From NCBI GenBank assembly GCA_036560445.1, contig DATBRG010000006.1, forward strand, positions 12,941-76,940: a stretch of DNA of 64,000 nt, read 5' to 3'. The notes beneath the pieces are model-generated. The model was not told the DNA's origin, did not search any database, and was given only the letters and a program-made list of their open reading frames with translations. Below are positions 7,761 to 17,602 of the stretch, piece by piece. Positions within the stretch are counted from its first letter, which is position 1. Each line of letters begins with the position of its first letter. The position numbers and the translations under genes are program-made. The DNA is from DATBRG01 sp036560445 (GTDB lineage Bacteria; Pseudomonadota; Gammaproteobacteria; Burkholderiales; Methylophilaceae).

Positions 7761-8702
7761 TTACTTGAACCCCGGTTCGCCGGGGCCAGGTTGTGGTGCC
7801 GGCATACCAAATACCAGACTCTGCGGGTTATCTTCCAGCAGGTCTATCAAATAATCAAAATGCCGCAAATCATGATTCATGTTTTGGCTGAGCAGATGCA
7901 ATTGCGGCAGGGTTTCGTTATCCAATGTATCCAGTATCTGGCCAGAATTGGTTTCGACTCGGCCAGCGATATTCCTGAACTCCCTTGCAGTTTCATTCAG
8001 CTCGCTAAGCACAGGCCGTGCGCTGTCAGAAGTCTGCTGTAAGCTTTCCAGCGTTTGTAATAGCTGTTTCTGGTTCACCTCCGAAGCCAACTGGCCGACA
8101 TGAGTGAACATGATGGAAGCCGAATCCAATACCGGCTCTACCTTGGCTGAAGCTTTATCAAGGTTATCCAAAGTACGATTCAGTTTCTGTCCATCCAGGC
8201 CTGCAATCAAGCGATTGGCGGTTTCGGTCAGTTTGCTGGTGTTCGTAATGAGTACCTCCAGCTGCGAAATCAGCTGCGGGCCATTACTCAGCAAATGATC
8301 TACAAATGAAGGCCGCAATGGGATATTGCTTCCAGCAGCAAGCTTGGGGGAAGACTTACTCTCATCGTTCAAATCGATATAAGACAGGCCGGTAATGCCC
8401 TGCATCCTTAATTCGGCATAGGCTTCTTTTGTAAGTTGCAGGCTTTCCGGAACCACAATACTAATCAGGATGGATGTCTGTGAAGCCGGATCAAATGCCA
8501 TCCCTGTTACTTTCCCTACATCAACCCCGCGGAACTTCACACTAGATTCAACGCTTAAGCCCGTGACTGGCAATGGCGATACTACCGTGTAACTGGCAAG
8601 CTGCTGGCGCGAACCACCTAGCCACCAATAGGCAAATATCGATGCCAATATTAGAAATAGCGTAAATAGGCCAACTGCTATGGCGTGGGCGCGATTTTCC
8701 AT
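7761..8702 (-). CDS. MCE/MlaD-family lipid transport protein
   Basis: 313 residues: one N-terminal membrane helix (about 10-30), then a single MCE domain (about 40-120, with the pattern VKFRGVDVGKV and the turn QGITGLSYIDL), then a long predicted helical or coiled-coil region rich in Leu, Asn and Thr. MCE proteins form hexameric rings in the periplasm that carry phospholipids. It lies directly between the ATPase gene (adjacent) and the lipoprotein gene. At about twice the length of E. coli MlaD, it resembles the longer MCE proteins paired with PqiC-type lipoproteins. Confidence 0.88.
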   Translation of the reverse strand: MENRAHAIAVGLFTLFLILASIFAYWWLGGSRQQLASYTVVSPLPVTGLSVESSVKFRGVDVGKVTGMAFDPASQTSILISIVVPESLQLTKEAYAELRMQGITGLSYIDLNDESKSSPKLAAGSNIPLRPSFVDHLLSNGPQLISQLEVLITNTSKLTETANRLIAGLDGQKLNRTLDNLDKASAKVEPVLDSASIMFTHVGQLASEVNQKQLLQTLESLQQTSDSARPVLSELNETAREFRNIAGRVETNSGQILDTLDNETLPQLHLLSQNMNHDLRHFDYLIDLLEDNPQSLVFGMPAPQPGPGEPGFK

Positions 8703-9494
8703 TTATTTGGCCTTCTCAAGTCGATTGCTGACACCATGAAAAAAATTAACAATAAACGGATGCTCGATACTCGCCAGCTCTTGTAGCGAACAGGCAGTAA
8801 TGATTCTCTTATCAGCCAATACTGCCACACGGTCTGCGAGTGATACCAAGGTATCAAGGTCGTGTGTTACAAACAACACCGTCAGGCCGAGTGACTGCTT
8901 AAGATGCTTGATAAGCTCTACAAATTTCTTACTACGGTCAGGATCAAGCCCCGCAGTGGGCTCATCCAGCATCAACAGCTCCGGCTCCAATGCCAGCGCA
9001 CGTGCAAGACCGACACGTTTCACCATGCCGCCAGATAATTGTGCTGGCAATAAATCTGCGTGCTGGGGTTCCAACTCAACCAGTGCCAGCTTATGCATCA
9101 CCAGTTTGCGTATCGTCGGCTCATCAAACTGTTTCAATTCACGTAACAGAAAAGCAATGTTGTCGAATACTGACAACGCCGAGAATAAAGCACCCTGCTG
9201 GAACAACATACCAAAACGATTCATCAGATGCTGTTTTTCTATCCTATCCAGGCTGTGCAGGTCTTTTCCAAACAGCAGTATTGAGCCGCTAGTAGGCTCA
9301 GTCAGACCAACTATGTGGCGCAACAAAGTGGTTTTACCGCTACCGGAGCCGCCTACTAATGCAACTATCTCACCACGCCTGACTTGCAGATTCAGGTTTT
9401 TATGGATGACGACATTGCCATACTGCGTAGAGACGTTTCTTACCTCCAGTACGATATCAGCATCTCTGTTTTTCATCATCGCAGCCTCGTTCAA
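8703..9494 (-). CDS. ABC transporter ATPase, MlaF-like
   Basis: 263 residues, a complete ABC ATPase: Walker A GGSGSGKTT (48-56), signature LSGGMVKRVGLARAL, Walker B LLMLDEPTAGLD, and the H-loop VLFVTHD. It powers the adjacent permease. Its start overlaps the permease stop by 4 bp, and the MCE gene begins immediately after it. Together they form a lipid-trafficking ABC system in the inner membrane. It is MlaF-like by signature and partners; true mlaF orthology is not proven because the operon lacks an mlaC-type gene. Confidence 0.9.
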   Translation of the reverse strand: MNEAAMMKNRDADIVLEVRNVSTQYGNVVIHKNLNLQVRRGEIVALVGGSGSGKTTLLRHIVGLTEPTSGSILLFGKDLHSLDRIEKQHLMNRFGMLFQQGALFSALSVFDNIAFLLRELKQFDEPTIRKLVMHKLALVELEPQHADLLPAQLSGGMVKRVGLARALALEPELLMLDEPTAGLDPDRSKKFVELIKHLKQSLGLTVLFVTHDLDTLVSLADRVAVLADKRIITACSLQELASIEHPFIVNFFHGVSNRLEKAK

Positions 9495-10609
9495 ACCCCT
9501 ATATCCCTGGTCGCAATGGCAAACCAGGCATCCACGAGGATAACGCTCACTATCGAAGTCACTACAGAACTGGTTGTACTAGTGCTTAAGCTTTCGGTAT
9601 TAGGCTTGATGCGTAAACCAAAGTGACAGGCCACTAGCGTAACCACAAACCCGAACAGCACTCCCTTAATCAGGCTCAGAGTCAGATTAACTGGCAGGAC
9701 AACCGATGGCAGATAGTCGAAGAAGAACTTAAAGCCAATTCCCAGCTCTATATTGGACGATAACGCACCGCCGGAAATCGCCCAGAATGATGTCCATAAC
9801 ACCAGAAAGGGAGCAATAAAGGTAAGCCCCAACACTTTGGGTAGAATCACCCGTAATATCCGCGAAATACCCATGGTAGTCAGCGCATCAATTTCCTCTG
9901 TGACCCTCATCACACCTATCTGGGCAGTCATGGCAGAGCCGGAACGACCGGCTACCAATACCGCCATCAGCACGGGGCCCAGTTCCCGAATGATGGCAAG
10001 GCCCATGATGTTCACAATAAATATATCCGCGCCAAACACCCGTAACTGCCTGGCCATGAGATAAGCCATCGCCACGCCTATCATAAAGCCTAACAACGCC
10101 GTTACTGGTAGCGCGGTAACCCCGCTTTTGTAGACATTGGCACTAAATTCGCGCCAGGGGAAATCCTGAGGCCGCTTGATCAAATAACCGACTTCGATCA
10201 GAAGCAGCCCTAGCAACTGTATAAAATCCTTCAAATGCTGGATGAATGCCAGCAATCTCAGCCCTAGGCCTTCCAGGGGCGATAACCAGTCATATTGCAG
10301 CTTATTGATTGGGGACGTAGATAGATTAAGCAGTGTGTCGAACAGTTCTACCTGCTCTGGTTGGAGTGTGACGAGTGTAGATACCTTATTACCCCAGCCA
10401 CTCAACAGAATAGCCGCGCCTGCTGCGTCTAGTTGCTCTACTTGTTGAAGATCCCAATGAACGAAAGGATCTGAGAAAAAAGGTGAGAGAGAATTCTTAA
10501 GCTCGCCGAAATCGTTTTCAATCGCGCGCAACGACCATTGACCAGCAAGCCGGATAAACTTGCGCCCCTGCGCATCCTGATCGATATTGAAGCTGGCAGC
10601 CCCCATCAA
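9491..10609 (-). CDS. MlaE-family ABC permease with N-terminal STAS domain
   Basis: 372 residues. The first ~100 form a STAS-like domain (LDAAGAAILLSGWGNK), which in E. coli is a separate protein, MlaB. The rest is the MlaE permease with several membrane helices and the signature block GRSGSAMTAQIGVMRVTEEIDA (about 250-272) followed by LTTMGISRIL. First gene of the four-gene lipid-transport operon. Fusion of STAS and permease is a known variant. The gap to the upstream SDR gene is 37 bp, so read-through from the nuo region is possible. Confidence 0.9.
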   Translation of the reverse strand: MMGAASFNIDQDAQGRKFIRLAGQWSLRAIENDFGELKNSLSPFFSDPFVHWDLQQVEQLDAAGAAILLSGWGNKVSTLVTLQPEQVELFDTLLNLSTSPINKLQYDWLSPLEGLGLRLLAFIQHLKDFIQLLGLLLIEVGYLIKRPQDFPWREFSANVYKSGVTALPVTALLGFMIGVAMAYLMARQLRVFGADIFIVNIMGLAIIRELGPVLMAVLVAGRSGSAMTAQIGVMRVTEEIDALTTMGISRILRVILPKVLGLTFIAPFLVLWTSFWAISGGALSSNIELGIGFKFFFDYLPSVVLPVNLTLSLIKGVLFGFVVTLVACHFGLRIKPNTESLSTSTTSSVVTSIVSVILVDAWFAIATRDIGV

Positions 10610-10646
10610 ATACCCTTTGTATTTTGATAGCTCGCCTAGTCAGACA

Positions 10647-11486
10647 TCAATCACCTAGCAAGCTACTGTAGCCAATTCGGTAATCCGGATATAACAGACT
10701 GAATCCTTCGCCAAGCATGCGCCTGTTACTTAGGCGCTTACCACCTTTTATAGCTGGTGGCTTTATTTGATTCAAGTTTACCCCAAGTTGCCCGGCAAGC
10801 CACATTAACACTTCATATTGGCTCACTGGCTGGCTATCGGTGACCACGTAACAATCTTGTACGGCCTGTTTTGCGCGAACGCATTCCAGCAGGAAAGCAA
10901 TAAAACTTGCAGCATCATCCCGATGAATGCGGTTAGTCCAGCTATCTTGCTGCGGCCATTGCTCCGGCTGGCGTGCAAGTCTAAGCATGCGGGTGCGGCC
11001 ATGGCCATAAATGCCGGATAGCCTTAATACCGTGGATAAACAACCTGTAGTTTTGAGTAAGGCCTCAGCTTCCAGCAGGCGCTCACCACCAAAGTCAGCG
11101 GGGATAGCTGGGCTGGCTTCATCCAGAAGTTCATCTGTTTGCTGGCCATAGACTCGCGTACTGGATACAAAAAATACATGTTTAAGGCTAGCAGCTGGCG
11201 CTAAAAAATTCAGCACGTTATGCAAGCCATCAACATAATGTGCCTGATAACTTTCGTCCGTCTGTGCACTAGCAGCTACGCAATAAAGCAGAATTTCTGG
11301 GGTTAGTGACTCCAGGGATCGTAAGCTGGATGGCTGGGTAACATCTGCCTGGATTAGCTTGACGCCACTTGGCAAGGATTTATTGCTGTAGCGCAGGCCG
11401 TAAACTTCAAAATCTTCTTGATTCAGTCGTTCGGCGACAGCGCAACCAAGATCGCCGCAACCGGCTATCAGGACTTTGCAGGCCAT
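10647..11486 (-). CDS. NAD(P)-dependent epimerase/dehydratase (SDR) family protein, YeeZ-like
   Basis: 279 residues with an N-terminal Rossmann motif AGCGDLG (8-14), then VFFVSSTRVYGQQ, which supplies the SDR Ser/Tyr region, and SGIYGHGR. It resembles extended SDR proteins such as E. coli YeeZ, whose substrate is unknown. It overlaps the Nudix gene by 19 bp, so translation is coupled. The pairing with a nucleotide-sugar or ADP-ribose hydrolase is suggestive of nucleotide clean-up, but that is speculation. Confidence 0.8.
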   Translation of the reverse strand: MACKVLIAGCGDLGCAVAERLNQEDFEVYGLRYSNKSLPSGVKLIQADVTQPSSLRSLESLTPEILLYCVAASAQTDESYQAHYVDGLHNVLNFLAPAASLKHVFFVSSTRVYGQQTDELLDEASPAIPADFGGERLLEAEALLKTTGCLSTVLRLSGIYGHGRTRMLRLARQPEQWPQQDSWTNRIHRDDAASFIAFLLECVRAKQAVQDCYVVTDSQPVSQYEVLMWLAGQLGVNLNQIKPPAIKGGKRLSNRRMLGEGFSLLYPDYRIGYSSLLGD

Positions 11487-12031
11487 GTGCCTTGAAGGTA
11501 TTTTTCTGCCCAGAACAGGGCAATGATGGTCTTTCCATCGGTAATCTCACCACGCTGCACCATAGCCAGGCAATCCTGCAGGCTTGCATCAAACAACTGC
11601 AGATGCTCATCCGCATCACGCTGATGTTGGCCCGCACTGAGACCTCGCGCGAGGTAGATATGGATGATCTCATTGGAGTAACCGATACAAGGATGTTGCG
11701 CTGCCAGGTATATCCATTCCTGTGCGCTATAGCCAGTTTCTTCCAGCAATTCACGCTGGCCTGTTACCAACGGGGACTCACCCGCATCTATCTTGCCCGC
11801 AGGCAGCTCGATGAAAACTTTTTTAAGCGGGTAACGGAATTGCCGCTCCAGCAAGAAATTTCCACTGAGCAGTACTGGAATCACAATCACCGCACCGGGA
11901 TGGGCAATATATTCTCGCAGCGCTTCGCTGCCATTGGGCAGACATGCGTTATCACGCAGAACATGAAGCAGGTTACCGTCGAATACGGTTTCAGAGCTGA
12001 GGCAGACTTCGGTAAGGTCGTCTTCACTCAT
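11468..12031 (-). CDS. Nudix hydrolase, ADP-ribose pyrophosphatase-like
   Basis: 187 residues. The complete Nudix box G-x5-E-x7-REL-x-EE-x-G-Y spans residues 79-101 (GKIDAGE ... RELLEETGY) and binds the metal that hydrolyses nucleoside diphosphate linkages. A proline downstream of the box (AAQHPCIGYSNE) and overall length fit the ADP-ribose/ADP-sugar group. It lies 9 bp after DUF2818 and overlaps the SDR gene, at the end of the nuo operon. Confidence 0.85.
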   Translation of the reverse strand: MSEDDLTEVCLSSETVFDGNLLHVLRDNACLPNGSEALREYIAHPGAVIVIPVLLSGNFLLERQFRYPLKKVFIELPAGKIDAGESPLVTGQRELLEETGYSAQEWIYLAAQHPCIGYSNEIIHIYLARGLSAGQHQRDADEHLQLFDASLQDCLAMVQRGEITDGKTIIALFWAEKYLQGTWPAKS

Positions 12032-12040
12032 TGGACAGGC

Positions 12041-12331
12041 TCACTTCTTCCAGAAGTAGCGATAGACAAAACCGGGGAAAGCAAACACCAGGAAAAGGCA
12101 GGCCGTGACAGCGTAAAACTCCCATTTCTGCGGTGCGGTTTGCCCTATAGTGGAGTATTCAGTATAGACGGCGATTGCACCCATCACAAAGTAAAGTACG
12201 ATGATCTCGAGCAGGCACCATGCGAATGACTTGGGCTGTTTTTTGAGTGGTATAAGATAAAACAACCGCTCGGAAAACCAAGGGAGGTTGGCAGCCAGCA
12301 AAACCAGAAAAAGCAATATGAGGTTGGTCAT
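12041..12331 (-). CDS. DUF2818 membrane protein following nuoN
   Basis: 96 residues with about three membrane helices (about 2-20, 38-58, 72-90). It matches the DUF2818 family, which in betaproteobacteria is found right after nuoN. It overlaps nuoN by 4 bp and so is co-translated with Complex I. A role in Complex I assembly or stability is plausible from this fixed position but not shown. Confidence 0.85.
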   Translation of the reverse strand: MTNLILLFLVLLAANLPWFSERLFYLIPLKKQPKSFAWCLLEIIVLYFVMGAIAVYTEYSTIGQTAPQKWEFYAVTACLFLVFAFPGFVYRYFWKK

Positions 12332-13776
12332 TGCAGGCTGCGCGTAATAGCATAAGCGCAGATATCCATGAGTCGTTGCGGCATAATGCCGAGTAGTAGC
12401 AAGCCAATCGCGTTAAGGCTCAGCAACATGTTCATATCGGCAGGAGCCGCAATAGGACTATTATCTTCCGGCTCATCAAAATACATCAGTTTGACCACAC
12501 GCAAATAGTAGAAAGCGCCCACTGCAGCCATCAACACTGCAAACACTACCAGCCAGACGAAACCTGCTTGTAAAGCCGCCTGTAGTACAGCGAATTTGGC
12601 GTAGAACCCCAATGTGGGCGGCACGCCAGCCATTGAGAACATGGTGATCAGCATCAAGAATGCGAACCACGGGCTGCGCTGGTTAAGGCCCTTGAGATCA
12701 TCCAGTTTCTCTGCCTCAAAACCCTTGCGTGATAACAACAGGATGATGCCGAAACCAGCTAGCGTCATCAGTACATAGGCCGACACATAGAACATGGCAG
12801 AGGCGTAGCCATTAGTACTCGCACTCATGAAGCCATAGAGCAGGAAGCCAATGTGCGAGATGGTGGAATATGCCAGCATGCGCTTGATGTTGGTCTGCGC
12901 AATCGCGGTGATATTACCGATACTGATGGATAGCACCGCCATGATAATGAGCATGCCCTGCCAGTCTATAGCCAGGACGTATAGCCCTTGAATCAGCAGA
13001 CGCATGACAAAAGCGAATGCAGCCAGCTTGGTAACCGATGCAATAAACAGGGTTACTGCCGTTGGCGAGCCCTCGTAGACATCTGGCACCCACATCTGGA
13101 ACGGCACTGCCCCGAGTTTGAAAGCGAGGCCGGCAACGATGAATACCAAGCCCAATATCAGTACGGAATGATCAGGCGCCCCGCTGAGCAGCGCACTTGC
13201 TACTTCCGAAATATTCAAGCTGCCAGTCATGCCGTACAGCATAGACATTCCGTACAGCAACATGCCCGAAGCTAGCGCACCAAGTACAAAGTACTTCATG
13301 GCGGCCTCGGTAGCTTGTGCGTTATCCCTATCTAGCGCCACCAGTGCGTAGAGGCAAAGCGATAACAGCTCCAGCCCCATGTATAACGTAAGGAAGTGCT
13401 GGCCCGAGACCATAATCATCATGCCGACCATGGCGAATAAGGTCAACGCATAGAATTCACCACGGAACATGCCTCGTAACGATACATAGCTACGGGTATA
13501 AACCAGCATCAATGAGGTCGATAGATAGATCATGAGCTTGAGCACGTCAGACAGCGGGTCATGCACAAACAGCCCTGAGAAGAAATAACCAACGGACGAG
13601 GTATGCGTACTGATGGTAATGAATGCAGCACCCAGCAGGGTGATCTGGCTGAAGATGTAAATCAGGATACGGCTATGCGGCTTGAGGAATAGATCCAGCA
13701 GCAGGATGAACATCGCCATCGTGAGCACAAATATCTCGGGTAATGCCGCGATCAAATCGTATTGAATATTGCCCAT
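12328..13776 (-). CDS. nuoN: NADH-quinone oxidoreductase subunit N
   Basis: 482 residues, full length, about 14 membrane helices. One of the three antiporter-like proton-pumping subunits of the Complex I membrane arm. Diagnostic stretches are MWVPDVYEGSPTAVTLFIA (helix 7/8 region) and KRMLAYSTISHIGFLLYG. It follows nuoM after 3 bp and overlaps DUF2818, as the last structural nuo gene. Confidence 0.97.
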   Translation of the reverse strand: MGNIQYDLIAALPEIFVLTMAMFILLLDLFLKPHSRILIYIFSQITLLGAAFITISTHTSSVGYFFSGLFVHDPLSDVLKLMIYLSTSLMLVYTRSYVSLRGMFRGEFYALTLFAMVGMMIMVSGQHFLTLYMGLELLSLCLYALVALDRDNAQATEAAMKYFVLGALASGMLLYGMSMLYGMTGSLNISEVASALLSGAPDHSVLILGLVFIVAGLAFKLGAVPFQMWVPDVYEGSPTAVTLFIASVTKLAAFAFVMRLLIQGLYVLAIDWQGMLIIMAVLSISIGNITAIAQTNIKRMLAYSTISHIGFLLYGFMSASTNGYASAMFYVSAYVLMTLAGFGIILLLSRKGFEAEKLDDLKGLNQRSPWFAFLMLITMFSMAGVPPTLGFYAKFAVLQAALQAGFVWLVVFAVLMAAVGAFYYLRVVKLMYFDEPEDNSPIAAPADMNMLLSLNAIGLLLLGIMPQRLMDICAYAITRSLQ

Positions 13777-13779
13777 ACT

Positions 13780-15267
13780 TTAAATCCCTGCAATCTTGCT
13801 CTGGGCAAGATGCGATAACAGATTATCAACCGTAGCGTGCGTCATCTCTGTTAACGGTTGTGGGTAAACACCAAAACCGATCACCATAAGTGCCAAAACA
13901 GCCAGTATGAAGAATTCGCGTTTGCTCAAATCCTGCAACTCGGCCACATGCTGGTTAGCAACTGCGCCAAAAAACACTCGCTTGACCATCCACAACGTAT
14001 AAGCCGCGCCGAAAATCAGCGTAGTCGCAGCAAGGAAGGCATACCAGAAATTTTCCTGGATAGCGCCCAGTATCACCAAAAACTCGCCAACAAAACCGGA
14101 AGTGCCAGGCAACCCGCTATTGGCCATGGCAAACAATACGGCAAAGGCTGCGAATGTGGGCATGGTATTCACCACGCCTCCGTAATCTGCAATCTGGCGC
14201 GAATGCATGCGGTCATACAGTACACCTACGCAAAGGAACATGGCGCCTGAGATGAAGCCATGCGAAATCATCTGCACGATGGCGCCTTCCATCCCCAGCG
14301 GGTTGAAAATGAAAAAACCTAGCGTAACGAAACCCATGTGCGAGATAGATGAATACGCGATCAGCTTCTTCATATCCTGCTGCACCAGAGCTACCAGTGC
14401 AATGTAGACAATCGCAATCAGTGACAGCGCGATCATGAAGCCAGAAAGGTAATCAGCCGCATCCGGTACAATCGGCATAGCGAAACGCAGGAAGCTGTAA
14501 GCGCCGAGCTTAAGCATGATGGCCGCCAGTACGACCGAACCACCCGTAGGCGCTTCAACGTGTGCATCGGGCAACCAAGTATGCACCGGCCACATCGGTA
14601 TCTTGACCGCAAATGCCATAAAGAAAGCGAGGAATATCAGAATCTGCACATTCAACGGCAGTGGCATGGCGTAGTAATCCACTAATTCAAAGCTGTTGCT
14701 CTGGTGATATAGGTAGATAAACGCAACCAGCATCAGCAGCGAGCCAAGCAAAGTGTAGAGGAAGAACTTGATGGTGGCGTAAACACGGTTAGGGCCGCCC
14801 CAGATACCGATGACAAGGAACATCGGGATCAACATGGCTTCCCAGAACATGTAGTAAAGAATGGCGTCAAGAGCGCTAAACACACCTATCATCAGGCCGG
14901 ACATAATCAGGAAGGCCGCCATGTATTGCGCCACGCGCTTCTGTATGACCTCCCAGGCCGCCAGCACGACGATGAACGTAGTGAAACTGGTCAGCAGAAT
15001 CAGCGGTACGGCGATACCATCCACACCCAGGTGGTAATGGATATTAAAGGATGGTATCCAGTTATAGCCTTCCTGAAACTGGAAGCCACCATCCTTGTAA
15101 TCAAAACGGCAATACAGCGGCAAGGTCGCGATGAAGCTGACAATACTGCCTGCAAGTGCCAGCCAACGGGCGATGCGAGCGTTATGGTCACCCCCAGTAA
15201 ACAGTACCGCGATGCCAGAAATAATCGGCACCCAAATAGAGAGACTAAGGATATGCGAGTCCAACAT
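13780..15267 (-). CDS. nuoM: NADH-quinone oxidoreductase subunit M
   Basis: 495 residues with about 14 membrane helices; the second antiporter-like pump subunit. Diagnostic motifs are MFWEAMLIPMFLVIGIWG (carrying the functional Glu of helix 5), HTWLPDAHVEAPTGGS and KKLIAYSSISHMGFVTLG. It starts immediately after the nuoL stop, so translation is probably coupled. Confidence 0.97.
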   Translation of the reverse strand: MLDSHILSLSIWVPIISGIAVLFTGGDHNARIARWLALAGSIVSFIATLPLYCRFDYKDGGFQFQEGYNWIPSFNIHYHLGVDGIAVPLILLTSFTTFIVVLAAWEVIQKRVAQYMAAFLIMSGLMIGVFSALDAILYYMFWEAMLIPMFLVIGIWGGPNRVYATIKFFLYTLLGSLLMLVAFIYLYHQSNSFELVDYYAMPLPLNVQILIFLAFFMAFAVKIPMWPVHTWLPDAHVEAPTGGSVVLAAIMLKLGAYSFLRFAMPIVPDAADYLSGFMIALSLIAIVYIALVALVQQDMKKLIAYSSISHMGFVTLGFFIFNPLGMEGAIVQMISHGFISGAMFLCVGVLYDRMHSRQIADYGGVVNTMPTFAAFAVLFAMANSGLPGTSGFVGEFLVILGAIQENFWYAFLAATTLIFGAAYTLWMVKRVFFGAVANQHVAELQDLSKREFFILAVLALMVIGFGVYPQPLTEMTHATVDNLLSHLAQSKIAGI

Positions 15268-17283
15268 TTATACTTTCATAAACCAAGTCAGCATCAGGAA
15301 CGCGCCAATAATCATGGCAAATGCATAGTGATAGATCAGGCCTGATTGCAAGTGACGAATAATGCCGGAAATACGCCCTATCAACCGCGCCGTACCATTG
15401 ACCATAAGACCGTCGATCAACTTCACATCACCGACCTGCCAAAGCTTGCCACCAATGAAGCGTGAACCACCGGCAAAGATCTTTTCATTGAAGCTGTCAA
15501 AGCCGTACTTGTTGTCGAGGATGTTATAAATACCGATAAACCTCGTTTTGATGGCATCAGGAATATCAGGCCGCTTCATATAGAAGAACCAAGACAAGCC
15601 TACGCCAGTAGCAGCCAGTATGAATGGCGCAGAAGCCAGCGCATGTAAAGCCATTGCCAGCGAGCCATGGAAGTCCTCCGCCAATTCATGCATCACCGGA
15701 TGCGCACTGCTATTGACATAAATAGCGCTCTGGAAAAAATCACCGAACAGCATCGGGCCTATCGCGATGTAGCCAATAACCAGCGATGGAATCGCCAGCG
15801 CAATCAACGGTAACGTCACAACCAGTGGCGATTCATGCGGCTTGTCGTGCGGGCCCAAGCCATGGTGATGTGCGTCGTGACCGTGATCATCGTCATGATG
15901 ATCATGCTTGGCCTCCATCCAGCGTTCCTTGCCATGGAACACCAGGAAATACATGCGGAATGAATAAAAAGCAGTGACGAATACACCAGCGAGCACAGCA
16001 AAATAAGCGAAACCGCTACCGGGAATATGCGATAGCTTGGCCGCTTCGATGATCGAATCCTTGGAGTAAAAGCCGGAGAACAAGGGTGTGCCGATTAGCG
16101 CCAGCGAGCCAACCAGCGAGGTGATCCAGGTAATCGGCATATATTTACGCAAGCCACCCATGTTGCGGATGTCCTGATCATGGTGCATCCCCATGATGAC
16201 GGAACCGGCCGCAAGAAACAGCAAGGCCTTGAAGAAGGCGTGTGTCATCAGGTGAAAAATCGCCACAGAATAGGCAGAAGCACCCAGTGCCACGGTCATG
16301 TAGCCAAGCTGTGAAAGTGTGGAGTAAGCCACCACACGCTTGATGTCGTTCTGGATAATGCCAAGGAAACCCATGAACAGTGCGGTGATCGCACCAATAA
16401 TCATAACGGTTGAGAGTGCCGTGGTGGAGAGCTCGAACAATGGCGACATACGTGCCACCATGAAAATACCGGCGGTCACCATGGTCGCAGCGTGGATCAG
16501 TGCAGAGATAGGCGTGGGGCCTTCCATCGAATCCGGCAGCCAGACATGCAATGGCACCTGCGCCGATTTACCCATGGCACCGATGAATAGCAAGATACAG
16601 ATCACCGTCATCAGCGACCAGTTGCAACCAGGGATGATTTGCACTGTGGTATCGGCAAACTGTGGCGCTACTGAGAATACAGCGGCGTAATCCAGGCTGC
16701 CGAGGAAATACAGCACCATGCCGATGCCCAGCAGGAAGCCAAAGTCGCCCACACGGTTGACCAAAAAGGCCTTTAGATTGGCGTAGATAGCAGTCGGCCG
16801 CGTATACCAGAAACCAATCAGCAGGTACGAAACCAGGCCTACGGCCTCCCAGCCGAAGAACAGTTGCATGAAGTTATTGGCCATCACCAGCATCAGCATG
16901 GAGAAGGTGAACAGCGAGATATAACTGAAGAACCGGCTGTAGCCTGGGTCTTCCGCCATATAACCTATGGTGTAGATATGCACCATCAAAGAGACAAAAG
17001 TCACGACCACCATCATCACAGCGGTTAGTCGGTCAATCAGGAAGCCAACTTCGAAACTGGTACCACCGCTGGTTAGCCATGTATAGACCGTGCCATTGAA
17101 CACGTGTCCATGCAGCACATCGGCAAACACACAGGCCGATAGTGCAAAGGAGGCAGCAACACCGAGGCTGGTAATCCAGTGCGCGGCGGCACGTGGCAAT
17201 TTGCGACCGAACAGGCCGACCACAATCGCGGCAAACAGCGGCAACAGTGGTACAGCCAGGTAGATTTTTTGCATCGCGGTCAT
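15268..17283 (-). CDS. nuoL: NADH-quinone oxidoreductase subunit L
   Basis: 671 residues. Distal antiporter-like pump with the long lateral amphipathic helix at its C-terminus. Motifs: FFGWEAVGLVSYLLIGFW, HVWLPDSMEGPTPISALIHA and KRVVAYSTLSQLGYM. An unusual loop around residues 460-485 is packed with His and Asp (KHDHHDDDHGHDAHHHG), longer and more histidine-rich than in E. coli NuoL. It lies 10 bp after nuoK. Confidence 0.97.
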   Translation of the reverse strand: MTAMQKIYLAVPLLPLFAAIVVGLFGRKLPRAAAHWITSLGVAASFALSACVFADVLHGHVFNGTVYTWLTSGGTSFEVGFLIDRLTAVMMVVVTFVSLMVHIYTIGYMAEDPGYSRFFSYISLFTFSMLMLVMANNFMQLFFGWEAVGLVSYLLIGFWYTRPTAIYANLKAFLVNRVGDFGFLLGIGMVLYFLGSLDYAAVFSVAPQFADTTVQIIPGCNWSLMTVICILLFIGAMGKSAQVPLHVWLPDSMEGPTPISALIHAATMVTAGIFMVARMSPLFELSTTALSTVMIIGAITALFMGFLGIIQNDIKRVVAYSTLSQLGYMTVALGASAYSVAIFHLMTHAFFKALLFLAAGSVIMGMHHDQDIRNMGGLRKYMPITWITSLVGSLALIGTPLFSGFYSKDSIIEAAKLSHIPGSGFAYFAVLAGVFVTAFYSFRMYFLVFHGKERWMEAKHDHHDDDHGHDAHHHGLGPHDKPHESPLVVTLPLIALAIPSLVIGYIAIGPMLFGDFFQSAIYVNSSAHPVMHELAEDFHGSLAMALHALASAPFILAATGVGLSWFFYMKRPDIPDAIKTRFIGIYNILDNKYGFDSFNEKIFAGGSRFIGGKLWQVGDVKLIDGLMVNGTARLIGRISGIIRHLQSGLIYHYAFAMIIGAFLMLTWFMKV

Positions 17284-17293
17284 GTTCTAATTG

Positions 17294-17602
17294 TTATCCC
17301 TTGAGACTATCCAGATCGTCCACGTTAATCGTATGCAAGTTACGAAACAGCACCACCAATATGGCCAGGCCTATGGCCGATTCGGCCGCAGCAACGGTCA
17401 AAATAAAGAATACGAATACCTGCCCGGCAATATCGTTGAGGTAGTGCGAGAAGGCAATGAAATTGAGGTTTACAGCCAGCAGCATGAGCTCAATAGCCAT
17501 CAGCAGGATGATGACGTTCTTGCGGTTAAGGAAAATACCAACAATGCTGATGGCAAACAGCAATGAACCCAGGACCAAATAATGAGAAAGACTAATGCTC
17601 AT
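17294..17602 (-). CDS. nuoK: NADH-quinone oxidoreductase subunit K
   Basis: 102 residues, three membrane helices, the usual size. Contains the two conserved membrane glutamates of the proton path (in MAIELMLLAVNLNF and VAAAESAIGLAI). Overlaps nuoJ by 4 bp. Confidence 0.97.
   Translation of the reverse strand: MSISLSHYLVLGSLLFAISIVGIFLNRKNVIILLMAIELMLLAVNLNFIAFSHYLNDIAGQVFVFFILTVAAAESAIGLAILVVLFRNLHTINVDDLDSLKG

Noticed and set aside
8800..9543. 247-codon plus frame opposite the MlaF-like ATPase
   Set aside because: Antisense to all Walker and signature motifs; Ser-rich translation typical of a shadow.
11369..12229. 286-codon plus frame over the Nudix/SDR region
   Set aside because: Covers three real minus-strand genes with motifs; no domain visible.
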